A stretch of DNA of 64,000 nt, from the NCBI GenBank assembly GCA_938039145.1, contig CALHVG010000050.1, positions 62,001 through 126,000 on the forward strand, written 5' to 3'. The position numbers and the translations under genes are program-made. Source of the DNA: an uncultured Treponema sp. (GTDB lineage Bacteria > Spirochaetota > Spirochaetia > Treponematales > Treponemataceae). Positions 43,170 to 51,051 of the stretch are shown here, in pieces. The notes below the pieces were generated by a model. That model did not search any database and was not told the origin of the DNA. It saw nothing but the letters and a program-made list of their open reading frames with translations. Numbering within the stretch: position 1 is the first letter of the stretch; every line of letters starts with the position of its first letter.

Positions 43170-44147
43170 TTAATCCAGCCCCTGCTCCCTCAAAATCGAA
43201 ACTGCTCTTGCTTCGGCGGCTGCCGCAAAATCAAACGGAAGTTCGTTCTGCGCTTCGGCAAGTTTTACGGCAGTCTCCCACTGCTCCGGATATTTCATTT
43301 TGTAATATTCCATCTCGCGCGCTTCATCGTTCAGAACTTTTTTCTCTTCTTTTTCCGAATCCGAATCGTCTGAAGAGATTTTTAGAATTTCGCATTCCGT
43401 GCAAGTGAACGTAAATCCGACAGTTTTGTGATTTTCGATAATTTTGGAATATTCTATCGAAAAATCGTTATTCACTCTGTTCAGCTCGTCAATCGGATTT
43501 TTTATAACTTTCGTGATGAAATTGTTCATCCGCTCTTTGTAAGCGTCCTTGTCAATTTTGAACATTTTTTTTATTTCGTCGACGGTCAGCGTGAATTTCC
43601 ATGAATTCCGTTCGTTTCCGTAGCGGCCTTTTGCATTGTACCAGGAACAGGCAATTTCAAAAAATCTTAATGCATAGAACGATTGTATTTCGCCTATTGT
43701 TTTTATTTTCATTGCCGAATATTGTTTTTTCTCCTTCCATTCGATAATCGCAAATCCTATTTGCTGATTGAACTCGAGTTCTATAAGGTCTTTTTTTTTG
43801 TCGTAGTCCGCCGAAGAAAACCATGTGAATGCTTTATATTTTTCTTCCGTATTTTCAACTTGTATTACGCTTGTCGTAAGTTCCTCAACTGCGCGTTTGA
43901 CCTGTGCATATGTGTTTGAGCCTTTGGAAATTCCTAATTTTTTTATAAATTCTGAGATTGGAAAGCTACTTTTAAAATGATGCAGGGTTTCTATATTCGG
44001 ATTTTCGACTTTCTGCGGATAATAGTCGATTTTCAATATGCAATATGCGATAAGTTTTCTTGCCAAAGGACTGCAGGTATAGATTCCTCTGCTGATTGCG
44101 TTTGACTGGATTACTGTTTCTCTCGGCTTTGAAAGCACTTCATTCAT
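43170..44147 (-). CDS. Rep_3-family plasmid replication initiator
   Basis: A 325-residue protein of the Rep_3 (RepB/RepE/Pi-like) family: two winged-helix domains, with VIQSNAISRGIYTCSPLARKLIAYCILKI at the start, VKRAVEELTTSVIQV and IGEIQSFYALRFFEIACSWYN in the middle (the last is a family landmark), then FTLTVDEIKKMFKID and VIKNPIDELN. Such proteins bind iterons as monomers, melt the origin and control copy number. The tail (270-325) is acidic and helical. The gene looks intact. Fifteen or so matching iterons surround it, which confirms the function. It lies in a plasmid-like segment within otherwise chromosomal DNA. Confidence 0.9.
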   Translation of the reverse strand: MNEVLSKPRETVIQSNAISRGIYTCSPLARKLIAYCILKIDYYPQKVENPNIETLHHFKSSFPISEFIKKLGISKGSNTYAQVKRAVEELTTSVIQVENTEEKYKAFTWFSSADYDKKKDLIELEFNQQIGFAIIEWKEKKQYSAMKIKTIGEIQSFYALRFFEIACSWYNAKGRYGNERNSWKFTLTVDEIKKMFKIDKDAYKERMNNFITKVIKNPIDELNRVNNDFSIEYSKIIENHKTVGFTFTCTECEILKISSDDSDSEKEEKKVLNDEAREMEYYKMKYPEQWETAVKLAEAQNELPFDFAAAAEARAVSILREQGLD

Positions 44148-44248
44148 TTTTTATCCTGTATGTTCTAAAAAAAATTGAATTTATTTTTAGTTAATTATAA
44201 ATTTAGGGCAGTTCTATTTTCGTGTATTGTATAGTTTTATATGCTTTT

Positions 44249-44742
44249 CGAACTACTTACATCCACCTTTTCGACTACTGTTCTCCACTTTCGGTCTACC
44301 GACATCCACTTTTTCGACTACCGATATCCTTTTTGCGGCGATTTTCCTATTCGACTACCATATGATAATGCGGGTAGTTGATAAATTCAATATCGGCCGC
44401 CGTTTTTTCTATTTTTCTTAAAAACTTTGATTTTTCTTTCGACTATTAAAATCCACCAAGGACGAATTACGCTTTTTCTAAGAAGTTTTTATTTTCCGAT
44501 TATAAACGACTGCGGTTTTTCGTTGAGCTTTTTAATTCTTTTTTCCAGGAACGTCTACTAAAGTCCATTTTTTGTACATTTTACGACTACCTAAGTCCAT
44601 TAAAATTGTTTAAATTTCGCTTACGACTACTAAAGTCCATTGAAAAATCAAGGAATTTTCGTTACGACTACCTAAATCCACTACATTTTCGAGGTGGATA
44701 TTAGTAGTTGCATTGCTTTATTTTTGTGGATTTCGGTAGTCG
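44249..44742. repeat. Iteron array, presumed plasmid-type replication origin
   Basis: At least eleven copies of a 16-base motif close to CGACTACYWAARTCCA lie in the Rep/RHH intergenic region. Plus orientation: 44249, 44272, 44292, 44315 (partial), 44352 (partial), 44440, 44552, 44584, 44624 and 44665. Minus orientation: 44695 and 44727. The best copies are 44584-44599, 44624-44639 and 44665-44680, about 40 bases apart, roughly four helical turns. The DNA between them is very AT-rich. No DnaA box (TTATCCACA) was found by eye. Confidence 0.85.
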
Positions 44743-44812
44743 TTTCGTAAAATTTTCTGAGATTTTTCCGTGTTAAGGATTTTTTTTTATCAAAAGCGGA
44801 ATGTTTTTTGCT

Positions 44813-45133
44813 CTAATTTTTTTCTATGTTTTTTGAAAGTCCGCCTTTTGAAAGTTTGTACAATCCCCGTTCCACATCGTCTATAAGATGTCTCATTGCT
44901 ATTTCTATTCCTTGGGTTGTGTTCAGGTCGTGTTCTATAAAAAACTGTTTCCAGGCTTTTCGGGTGGATTCTTTTACGAGCATCGTAAGGTGAACGTCTT
45001 TTTCCGTGTCGAGCGGTTTTTTGTTGGCGTCTGCTTCGTTTTTCGGCGATTTTTTTGCGGAGACCCCCAAAAGGTCGTTAAGGACTTCCGTGTTTCCTGC
45101 CAACTGTTCGCTGGTGATTTTCTTTCCTGCCAT
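44813..45133 (-). CDS. Small partition partner protein, probably ribbon-helix-helix (ParB/ParG-like)
   Basis: A 106-residue protein encoded 11 bases after parA. The first 50 residues are polar and flexible; the second half, HLTMLVKESTRKAWKQFFIEHDLNTTQGIEIAMRHLIDDV, has the strand-helix-helix pattern of ribbon-helix-helix DNA binders. In type Ib partition loci a ParA without N-terminal HTH is followed by just such a small centromere-binding protein whose loose N-terminus touches ParA. The assignment rests on position, size and fold pattern, not on recognised sequence identity. Confidence 0.65.
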   Translation of the reverse strand: MAGKKITSEQLAGNTEVLNDLLGVSAKKSPKNEADANKKPLDTEKDVHLTMLVKESTRKAWKQFFIEHDLNTTQGIEIAMRHLIDDVERGLYKLSKGGLSKNIEKN

Positions 45134-45144
45134 GTTGCCCTCCT

Positions 45145-45906
45145 TTACCGCAGGTCTTCTGCGAGTTTTTCCAAAGTCTCTAGGGTTTCTTGTTTTGTTC
45201 CCGAAAAGTCCTGCACCGAAATGTGGGCGCTCTGCGCTTTTCGGAATGCCTGGTCGACCGGAATCACATAAAGTTTGTATCCGTGGTCTTTCAATGGCTG
45301 AAACTGATTCAGAATTATTCCCTGCTGGGAGATTCTGTCGTCCTTGGCGTTAAACACGATTTTGTTGAACGTCGGACGCGGCTCGTCGTCTTCCATATTA
45401 TCGTTTATGAAGGTGTTCAGCCTGTCGTTGAAAATTTGAAGTCCGTCTTTGGAAAATTCATCCAGCTGCAGGACGGCGATTATTTCGTTTGTTGCATAAA
45501 AAATCGAGCGTTCAAAATTTCCGAAATTCGGCGAAGTGTCGATTATGCAGTAGTCAAAGTTTTTGGCAACTTCTTTGAGTGTCTTTTTTATTTTTCCTTG
45601 GTTTCCGCCGGCTTTATTTTCGCTGTATTCTTTAAGTTCGCCGCCAAGCCCTGCCGTCGGAATAATTGAAAGATTTTTGGTTTTTGTGGGCATCACGCAT
45701 TGTTCAAGCGAGCATTTTCCGTTCAGTAAATCTGCAAGTTCGTATTCCATTGTCTGAATGCCCAGCCATGTCGTGGAATTTCCTTGGCTGTCTGCGTCCA
45801 CGATTATGGTCTTGCCTTTTTTTGAAAGTTCTACGGCAAGACTTACCGCCACTGAAGTTTTTCCTACTCCGCCTTTCTGAAGGGCGACAGAATATATTTT
45901 CATCAT
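45145..45906 (-). CDS. parA: ParA-family partition ATPase
   Basis: A 253-residue Walker-type ATPase with the deviant P-loop KGGVGKTSVAVSLA (residues 11 on), switch I region IIVDADSQGNSTTWLG and Walker B YCIIDTSPNFGN. It lacks the N-terminal HTH of type Ia ParA, so it belongs to the short type Ib/Soj-like group. It would move plasmid copies along the nucleoid with the partner encoded next. The gene is complete and looks functional. Its upstream region has a dense array of TACC/GGTA tetramers. A ParA of the chromosomal kind would normally lie near dnaA or gidB, which are not here. Confidence 0.9.
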   Translation of the reverse strand: MMKIYSVALQKGGVGKTSVAVSLAVELSKKGKTIIVDADSQGNSTTWLGIQTMEYELADLLNGKCSLEQCVMPTKTKNLSIIPTAGLGGELKEYSENKAGGNQGKIKKTLKEVAKNFDYCIIDTSPNFGNFERSIFYATNEIIAVLQLDEFSKDGLQIFNDRLNTFINDNMEDDEPRPTFNKIVFNAKDDRISQQGIILNQFQPLKDHGYKLYVIPVDQAFRKAQSAHISVQDFSGTKQETLETLEKLAEDLR

Positions 45907-45964
45907 TTTTCTCCATGCTTCGGATTTTTCAATTAGATTTTAACATACGGAAAAAATAAAATCC

Positions 45965-46083
45965 ATACCCAAATACCTAAAATGACGGTAAAAAATACCG
46001 AATTACTGATAAAATAGGTATAAAATCCCGACTAGATATGTATAATTAAGGTATTTATTACCTATATACCGCAAATATGGGTA
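45965..46083. promoter_or_regulatory. TACC/GGTA tetramer cluster upstream of parA, candidate centromere/operator
   Basis: Nine or so TACC or GGTA tetramers occur in about 120 bases (TACC at 45966, 45974, 45996, 46059, 46067; GGTA at 45987, 46017, 46050, 46080; edges to within a base), mostly as AATACC or AGGTAT. Roughly one would be expected by chance. Type Ib partition loci have their centromere of short repeats upstream of parA, where the small partner binds and also represses the operon. Confidence 0.55.
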
Positions 46084-46095
46084 ATTTTTATACAT

Positions 46096-46127
46096 GCCTC
46101 TAGAATTCGTTTTGAGGCGATTTTTTT
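46096..46127 (+). terminator. Stem with T run before the GH35 gene
   Basis: GCCTC (46096-46100) pairs with GAGGC (46114-46118), followed by GA and seven T, then more T. It lies 245 bases before the GH35 start and may block read-through from the left. Confidence 0.45.
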
Positions 46128-46371
46128 ATTTTTTTGAACATTTATATGAATGTTGTATTTTTTGTTTGTTTTTCGAGTTCTCCGGGAAAATCGTTTTTAT
46201 AAATCCCGTGTGCAACATTTCGATTCGAATTTGCGAAGTCCGGGATTTTTTATTCCGGTGAGGTGGGGGAGGGTGCGCCGTTTTCCGCTGTTTTGCTTCT
46301 TGAAAAAAAACGCCGATTGTCTGTATTCTGTTGGGACGATGGCGGCAAATGTCTTTTCGAGAGGTGCGTTT

Positions 46372-48186
46372 ATGGGACGATTTGAAATAAGAGAAAAATT
46401 TTATTTGGATGGAAAACCTTTTCAGATTATTTCCGGAGCGATTCATTATTTTAGGGTTGTGCCTGAATATTGGAAAGACAGGCTTGAAAAAGCCAAGGCG
46501 ATGGGACTTAACACGGTGGAAACCTACATCCCGTGGAATTTTCACGAAACGGAAAAGGGCGAATTCTTGTGGACTGGAATGCATGATTTTGAAAAGTTCA
46601 TCGACATCGCAAAGGACCTTGGGCTTTACGTGATTGTGAGACCGTCGCCGTACATCTGTGCAGAATGGGAATGGGGCGGACTTCCCTCTTGGCTTCTTTC
46701 GGAAAAGGGAATGAAAGTTCGTTGCATGTACGAGCCGTTTTTGCGTCATGTGCGAGAATATTACGAACAGCTGATTCCCCGCATCGCAAGACACCAAATT
46801 GACGCAGGCGGAAACGTGATTCTTGTTCAGATTGAAAACGAATACGGCTATTTTGCAAACGACACGGATTATCTGCGTTGGCTTAAAAATCTTATGACCG
46901 AACTCGGAATTACAGTTCCGTATGTTACCTCGGACGGACCGTGGGGAGCTGCGTTCAGGACGGGGCAGGTGGAAGGCGTTTTGCCTACAGGGAATTTCGG
47001 CGCAAACTGCAAGAAAAAATTCGGCATGATGAAACCTTTCATGCAAAGAGAAAAGCCGCTTATGAACATGGAATTTTGGGCAGGCTGGTTTAGCGCATGG
47101 GGAAATAAATTCAAAATCCGTTCGATTCTTTCGATGAACGTAAAAGATTATGATTATGCAATCGGGAACGGACACAACATAAATATTTATATGTTTCACG
47201 GCGGAACTAATTTCGGTTTTATGAACGGCTCTAACTACTACGGGCATCTTACGCCTGACACGACAAGTTATGATTACGACGCTCCCGTTTCCGAGGATGG
47301 CTCGCTTACAAAAAAATATTGGACGTTCAGAAAAGTCATCGAAAAAAATCTTGGGAAAATTCCGTCGCTGAAATTTTCCATGGAAATCAAAAAAATTGCG
47401 TACGGAAAAATCTTTTGGTCAAAAAAAGCAGAACTTTTTGAAAATCTTGAAGTTTTTGGCAAACCCAAAGCCTCCGGTTTTCCCATCTCTATGGAAGAAT
47501 CCGTGCAAAATTACGGCTATATTCTTTACCGAACAAAACTGAAGCCGGACGAATCCGCTTCCAAACTGATTTTCAAAAAATGCGCCGACAGAATAATTGC
47601 GTTTTCCGACGGCAAAAAACTTTTTACGGCATTCGACAAGGAAATCTCAAGCGACGGCAGCGGAGTGTGGCCGCTCAATTACAGGGAAGGAAAAGTCTGG
47701 AAAGTTAATACTGCAAAGGGAGCGACGCTGGATTTTCTTGTGGAAAACCTTGGCAGGGTGAACTTTGGGCATAAACTTGAGGAACAGCGGAAAGGACTTT
47801 TGGCGGATGTTCTCATAGACGGTCATGCGCATTTCGGCTGGGAAATATACAATCTTCCGCTGGACGATTCGGAAATGAACGAACTTCTTGAGCGCGGCAA
47901 GTGGAAAACGGCGGCGCAAACTGAAAAATCCGAATCGCCTTCTTTCTATATATATGATTTTGATGTCGATGAACCCGGAGACACATTCCTTGATTTTAAA
48001 GGCTGGGGAAAAGGCTGCGTTTTTGTGAACGGATTTAATATAGGCAGATTTTGGAGCGTGGGACCGCAGCGCAGGCTTTACATTCCCGCGCCGCTTTTGA
48101 AAAAAGGGGACAACCGCATTGTGATGTTCGAGACGGAAGGAAAAACCGCCCCTTATGTGGAGCTGTGTTCCGAGATGAAATGGTAG
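46372..48186 (+). CDS. GH35 beta-galactosidase, cytoplasmic
   Basis: A 604-residue enzyme of glycoside hydrolase family 35. GKPFQIISGAIHYFRVVPEYWKDRL, ETYIPWNFHE and CAEWEWGGLPSWLL are family motifs; QIENEYGYF holds the acid/base Glu157 and MNMEFWAGWF the nucleophile Glu234. C-terminal beta domains end with GWGKGCVFVNGFNIGRFW. It has no signal peptide, so it hydrolyses imported beta-galactosides or galacto-oligosaccharides. ATG 46372 is chosen because AGAGG lies seven bases before it and the domain begins there, although the frame is open to 46150. The gene sits inside the plasmid-like segment: parA on one side, an iteron three bases past its stop on the other. Confidence 0.93.
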   Translation: MGRFEIREKFYLDGKPFQIISGAIHYFRVVPEYWKDRLEKAKAMGLNTVETYIPWNFHETEKGEFLWTGMHDFEKFIDIAKDLGLYVIVRPSPYICAEWEWGGLPSWLLSEKGMKVRCMYEPFLRHVREYYEQLIPRIARHQIDAGGNVILVQIENEYGYFANDTDYLRWLKNLMTELGITVPYVTSDGPWGAAFRTGQVEGVLPTGNFGANCKKKFGMMKPFMQREKPLMNMEFWAGWFSAWGNKFKIRSILSMNVKDYDYAIGNGHNINIYMFHGGTNFGFMNGSNYYGHLTPDTTSYDYDAPVSEDGSLTKKYWTFRKVIEKNLGKIPSLKFSMEIKKIAYGKIFWSKKAELFENLEVFGKPKASGFPISMEESVQNYGYILYRTKLKPDESASKLIFKKCADRIIAFSDGKKLFTAFDKEISSDGSGVWPLNYREGKVWKVNTAKGATLDFLVENLGRVNFGHKLEEQRKGLLADVLIDGHAHFGWEIYNLPLDDSEMNELLERGKWKTAAQTEKSESPSFYIYDFDVDEPGDTFLDFKGWGKGCVFVNGFNIGRFWSVGPQRRLYIPAPLLKKGDNRIVMFETEGKTAPYVELCSEMKW

Positions 48187-48188
48187 GG

Positions 48189-48204
48189 TGGATTTTAGTA
48201 GTCG
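48189..48204 (-). repeat. Outlying iteron directly after the GH35 stop codon
   Basis: TGGATTTTAGTAGTCG is, on the minus strand, CGACTACTAAAATCCA, differing from the copy at 44624 by a single base. It lies about 3.4 kb from the main array and marks the probable right limit of the plasmid-like segment. Confidence 0.8.
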
Positions 48205-48226
48205 TTGTGTTCCGGGCGGCCTTTTG

Positions 48227-48330
48227 CAAGAAAATCTTGCAAAAGCCGGGCTTTTCGGTGTTCCGCTTTCGCTTCATTCCTGCATTCGCTTCGCTCATTT
48301 CGGAACGGCTTCGCCGCACCTACAATCCCT
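48227..48330. repeat. Interspersed intergenic repeat, related to 16751-16852
   Basis: CTTTTGCAAG-AAAA-TCTTGCAAAAG starts the element as a hairpin, followed by TTCCGCTTTCGCTTCATTCC and a block with GCATTCGCTTCGCTCATTTC and GGAACG. The same order of blocks with scattered differences occurs at 16751-16852. No gene is supported between 48187 and 48623; the remainder holds the structured repeat at 48386-48497 and the enolase leader. Confidence 0.5.
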
Positions 48331-48385
48331 GCCGCGTTGCGGACGTTTTAATTTTTCTAGGGAAGATGCGTTTTGCTGCGGAAAA

Positions 48386-48497
48386 GCGGCAGCGCTGGGA
48401 GCGGCAGCCGAAGGCTGTTCCGGAGCGCAGCGGAGGAATGACCGTAGGGGAACCGCGGACATAGCGACCGCCAACTTTTAAGTTGGCGGTGCCGCCC
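48386..48497 (+). repeat. Structured 110-base intergenic repeat, copy A
   Basis: This segment is about 90% identical to 50803-50913. It contains a CAGCC-GAA-GGCTG hairpin (48405-48417) and a perfect 11-bp stem ACCGCCAACTT/AAGTTGGCGGT (48467-48490). The ends GCGGC (48386-48390) and GCCGC (48491-48495) can pair. In copy B the last pair of this outer stem changes on both sides together (C-G to T-A), which points to selection on a folded form. It lies 127 bases upstream of the enolase start. Confidence 0.7.
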
Positions 48498-48623
48498 GAA
48501 TAATAAAAATCAAACAGAACGGATTTTTTCGGGTTTTGGCGGTCGGCTTCATTGAAATTTTGGCGTATATGGGTTATTATTATCCATTCGTTGGCGGTTG
48601 CCGACAATTTTTCAGGAGTTTTT

Positions 48624-49925
48624 ATGAACAAGTTGGAGATCGTAAAGGTTATTGGACGAGAAATTATGGATTCTCGTGGAAACCCTACCGTAGAGGCAGA
48701 GGTTTATCTTGCGGACGGCTCAATCGGCAGAGGAACTGCACCTAGCGGAGCTTCCACCGGAGAATTCGAGGCGCTTGAGCTTCGTGACGGCGACAAAGGC
48801 CGTTATCTTGGAAAGGGCGTTACAAAAGCCGTGGAAAACATCAATACGGCGATAAACGCCGCCGTCAAAGGTCTTACGGCAAGCGATATCTATGCTGTAG
48901 ATGCCGCTATGATTAAAGCGGACGGCACAAAAGACAAGTCAAAGCTTGGCGCAAATGCGATTCTTGCTGTTTCGATTGCGACTTGCCGGGCTGCCGCTAT
49001 TTCGCTTGGAATCCCTCTTTACAGACTCCTTGGCGGAGTGCAGGGAACAAAACTTCCTGTTCCGATGATGAATATTTTGAACGGCGGCGCACACGCTACC
49101 AATTCCGTTGATGTTCAGGAATTTATGATTATGCCAGTTGGCGCTCCTTCTTTTAAGGAAGCTCTTAGATGGTGCGCAGAGGTTTTCCACAACCTTGCAA
49201 AGATTCTTAAAGCGAAAGGTCTTGCTACTTCTGTTGGCGACGAAGGCGGTTTTGCTCCGAACCTTGCAAGCGACGAAGAGACTATCGAGACAATCCTTGA
49301 AGCGGTTAAGGCTGCCGGCTATACACCCGGAAAGGATTTCAGAATTGCGATGGATGCAGCTTCTTCTGAATGGAAGTCTCCAAAAGGCAAGGGATTCTAT
49401 CATCAGCCGAAATCGGGAAAGGATTTTACGACGGACGAACTTATCGCTCACTGGAAATCTCTTTGTGAAAAATATCCGATTATTTCTATTGAAGACGGAC
49501 TTGACGAGGAAGATTGGGAAGGTTGGAAGAAACTTACGGATGCCCTTGGCGACAAGGTTCAGCTTGTAGGCGATGACCTTTTTGTTACCAATACGGAACG
49601 CCTTTCAAAGGGAATCGAGATGGGAGCGGGAAATTCTGTTCTTATCAAACTGAACCAGATTGGCTCTGTTTCCGAGACTCTTGAGGCAATCAAAATGGCG
49701 CACGCCGCAGGTTATTCTGCAATTTCAAGCCATCGCTCCGGAGAAACGGCGGACACCACAATCGCCGACCTTGCAGTTGCGCTTAACACTTGCCAGATTA
49801 AGACCGGTGCTCCAAGCCGCTCTGAAAGAGTTGCAAAATACAACCAGCTTTTGCGCATAGAAGAAGAACTTGGTGCGGCTGCGTGCTATCCGCAGATGGG
49901 TGCATTCAACGTTACGGGATTCTAA
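48624..49925 (+). CDS. eno: Enolase
   Basis: A 433-residue glycolytic enzyme converting 2-phosphoglycerate to phosphoenolpyruvate. The sequence has the usual start EIVKVIGREIMDSRGNPTVEAEVYL, the GASTGEFEALELRD loop, GDEGGFAPNL, the metal ligands in SIEDGLDEEDWEGW and LVGDDLFVTN, and the signature SHRSGETADTTIADLAVAL. ATG 48624 follows AGGAG. Codon use is notably more regular and rich in CTT/GCA-type codons than its neighbours, as expected for a highly expressed gene. It may also belong to an RNA degradation complex, as in other bacteria, but that cannot be seen here. Confidence 0.98.
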   Translation: MNKLEIVKVIGREIMDSRGNPTVEAEVYLADGSIGRGTAPSGASTGEFEALELRDGDKGRYLGKGVTKAVENINTAINAAVKGLTASDIYAVDAAMIKADGTKDKSKLGANAILAVSIATCRAAAISLGIPLYRLLGGVQGTKLPVPMMNILNGGAHATNSVDVQEFMIMPVGAPSFKEALRWCAEVFHNLAKILKAKGLATSVGDEGGFAPNLASDEETIETILEAVKAAGYTPGKDFRIAMDAASSEWKSPKGKGFYHQPKSGKDFTTDELIAHWKSLCEKYPIISIEDGLDEEDWEGWKKLTDALGDKVQLVGDDLFVTNTERLSKGIEMGAGNSVLIKLNQIGSVSETLEAIKMAHAAGYSAISSHRSGETADTTIADLAVALNTCQIKTGAPSRSERVAKYNQLLRIEEELGAAACYPQMGAFNVTGF

Positions 49926-49933
49926 ATAAGGCT

Positions 49934-50002
49934 CGCACGGACTTCACGGAAAACTTGGCTTTAAGGCTTTGGAAAATCCGTGAAGGCTGTGCGGTTGTTT
50001 TT
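49934..50002 (+). terminator. Terminator of enolase
   Basis: CGCAC (49934-49938) and CTTCACGGA (49941-49949) pair with TCCGTGAAG (49977-49985) and GTGCG (49989-49993), and a T-rich run follows (49994-50002). The loop is large (about 27 bases). Confidence 0.7.
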
Positions 50003-50150
50003 GAAACCCGGACAATTTTCGATAAATCCGTTCTGTCGGAGGGAATTTCTTTTCGGCAGACGGTAAAAAAATATAAAATGTAGAATCTGCGCTTTCTCCT
50101 GTTGTAGGTTTAAAAAGTTTAAATAAAAAATAGTCGGTAAGTGAGGTATT

Positions 50151-50677
50151 GTGCGATACGTCGCAGCGAAAAGAATTCTTATGATAAATTATATTCTTGT
50201 TTTGTATTGCTTGTCTTTTGTTTTTTACTATGCTTTTATTTGGAAAAAATCAATAAAGCGAAATAAAGATATTACTGAAAATAACAGATTATTTTTGAAT
50301 AAATGGGGAAATATATGTCTGGTCTATAATTCGATTTTCAGTGTTGTTATTTTCCTCCTTTGTTTTATAAAAAACTCTTTGGGTGTATCGATATTTTTAG
50401 TTTTTCTCGGCTCATATTATCTTTTTCTCATGACATGGAACTCTATAAAAATGCAAAAAAGAAAATTTTATGTTTATTCCTTTGTGGTAATCGGACTTTT
50501 CCTCTTGATTTCGGGAATAATAGTCGGGTGCATTTCTTTTGCGGATTAAGACAAATAGAATTGGCTGCAGTTGGAAAAAGATATTATGGGGGAGGATTTA
50601 AAATACAAGACCCGAATTATCAATTCTGCTATAAAGGCAAGATTTATGAGTCCTCTTACACTGATTTGTGGAAATAA
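50151..50677 (+). pseudogene. Small membrane protein gene, probably frameshifted near 50549
   Basis: The first frame (GTG 50151 with AGTGAGG upstream; ATG 50181 alternative) gives 132 residues with four hydrophobic helices and ends GIIVGCISFAD. Right after, in the -1 frame, a convincing protein tail continues: ELAAVGKRYYGGGFKIQDPN, then QFCYKGKIYESS, to a stop at 50677. Tails of the type Y-x-Y-x-Y-G-K-x-Y-x-S are usual in small membrane proteins with one extracytoplasmic beta domain (DUF3592-like). The simplest reading is one gene of about 170 residues broken by a frameshift around 50530-50550, or a base error. Function unknown. It lies between the two copies of the structured repeat. Confidence 0.5.
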
Positions 50678-50802
50678 TATATGCGCAAGGTTTTAATTTT
50701 CCTTGCAGTGCGGCTGGCTTTTTATTCCTTTATCGAAATATATTAGAAGCGGCACTCCTTTTGTTTTTTTGCAAAAATAGCTTGCGTTTGTTACACATTA
50801 CT

Positions 50803-50913
50803 GCGGTAGCGCTGGAAGTGGCAGCCGAAGGCTGTTCCGGAGCGTAGCGAAGGAATGACCGTAGGGGAACCGCGGACATAGCGACCGCCAACCTTGTGTT
50901 GGCGGTACCGCCC
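50803..50913 (+). repeat. Structured 110-base intergenic repeat, copy B
   Basis: Second copy of the element at 48386-48497, in the same orientation. It keeps the CAGCC-GAA-GGCTG hairpin (50822-50834) and the stem ACCGCCAAC/GTTGGCGGT (50884-50906) while the loop differs (CTTGT). Its ends are GCGGT (50803-50807) and ACCGC (50907-50911), compensating the change in copy A. The rest of the 374-base gap (50678-51051) holds only AT-rich DNA and the leader of the next gene. Confidence 0.7.
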
Positions 50914-51051
50914 TGAATACGAATTTCTTGAATATGTTAATTCGGCATTTGCGAATTTTGTTGAGCGCATATTTTTTATTTTAATCTGGCTATATAAAAA
51001 TATTGAAAAATTCGCTATCTTCGTAATATCACATATTTACGAGGTCGGGAT

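Noticed and set aside
46126..47247. Minus-strand open frame of 373 codons opposite GH35
   Set aside because: The plus-strand GH35 motifs with both catalytic Glu residues are unmistakable; the opposite frame has no recognisable pattern.
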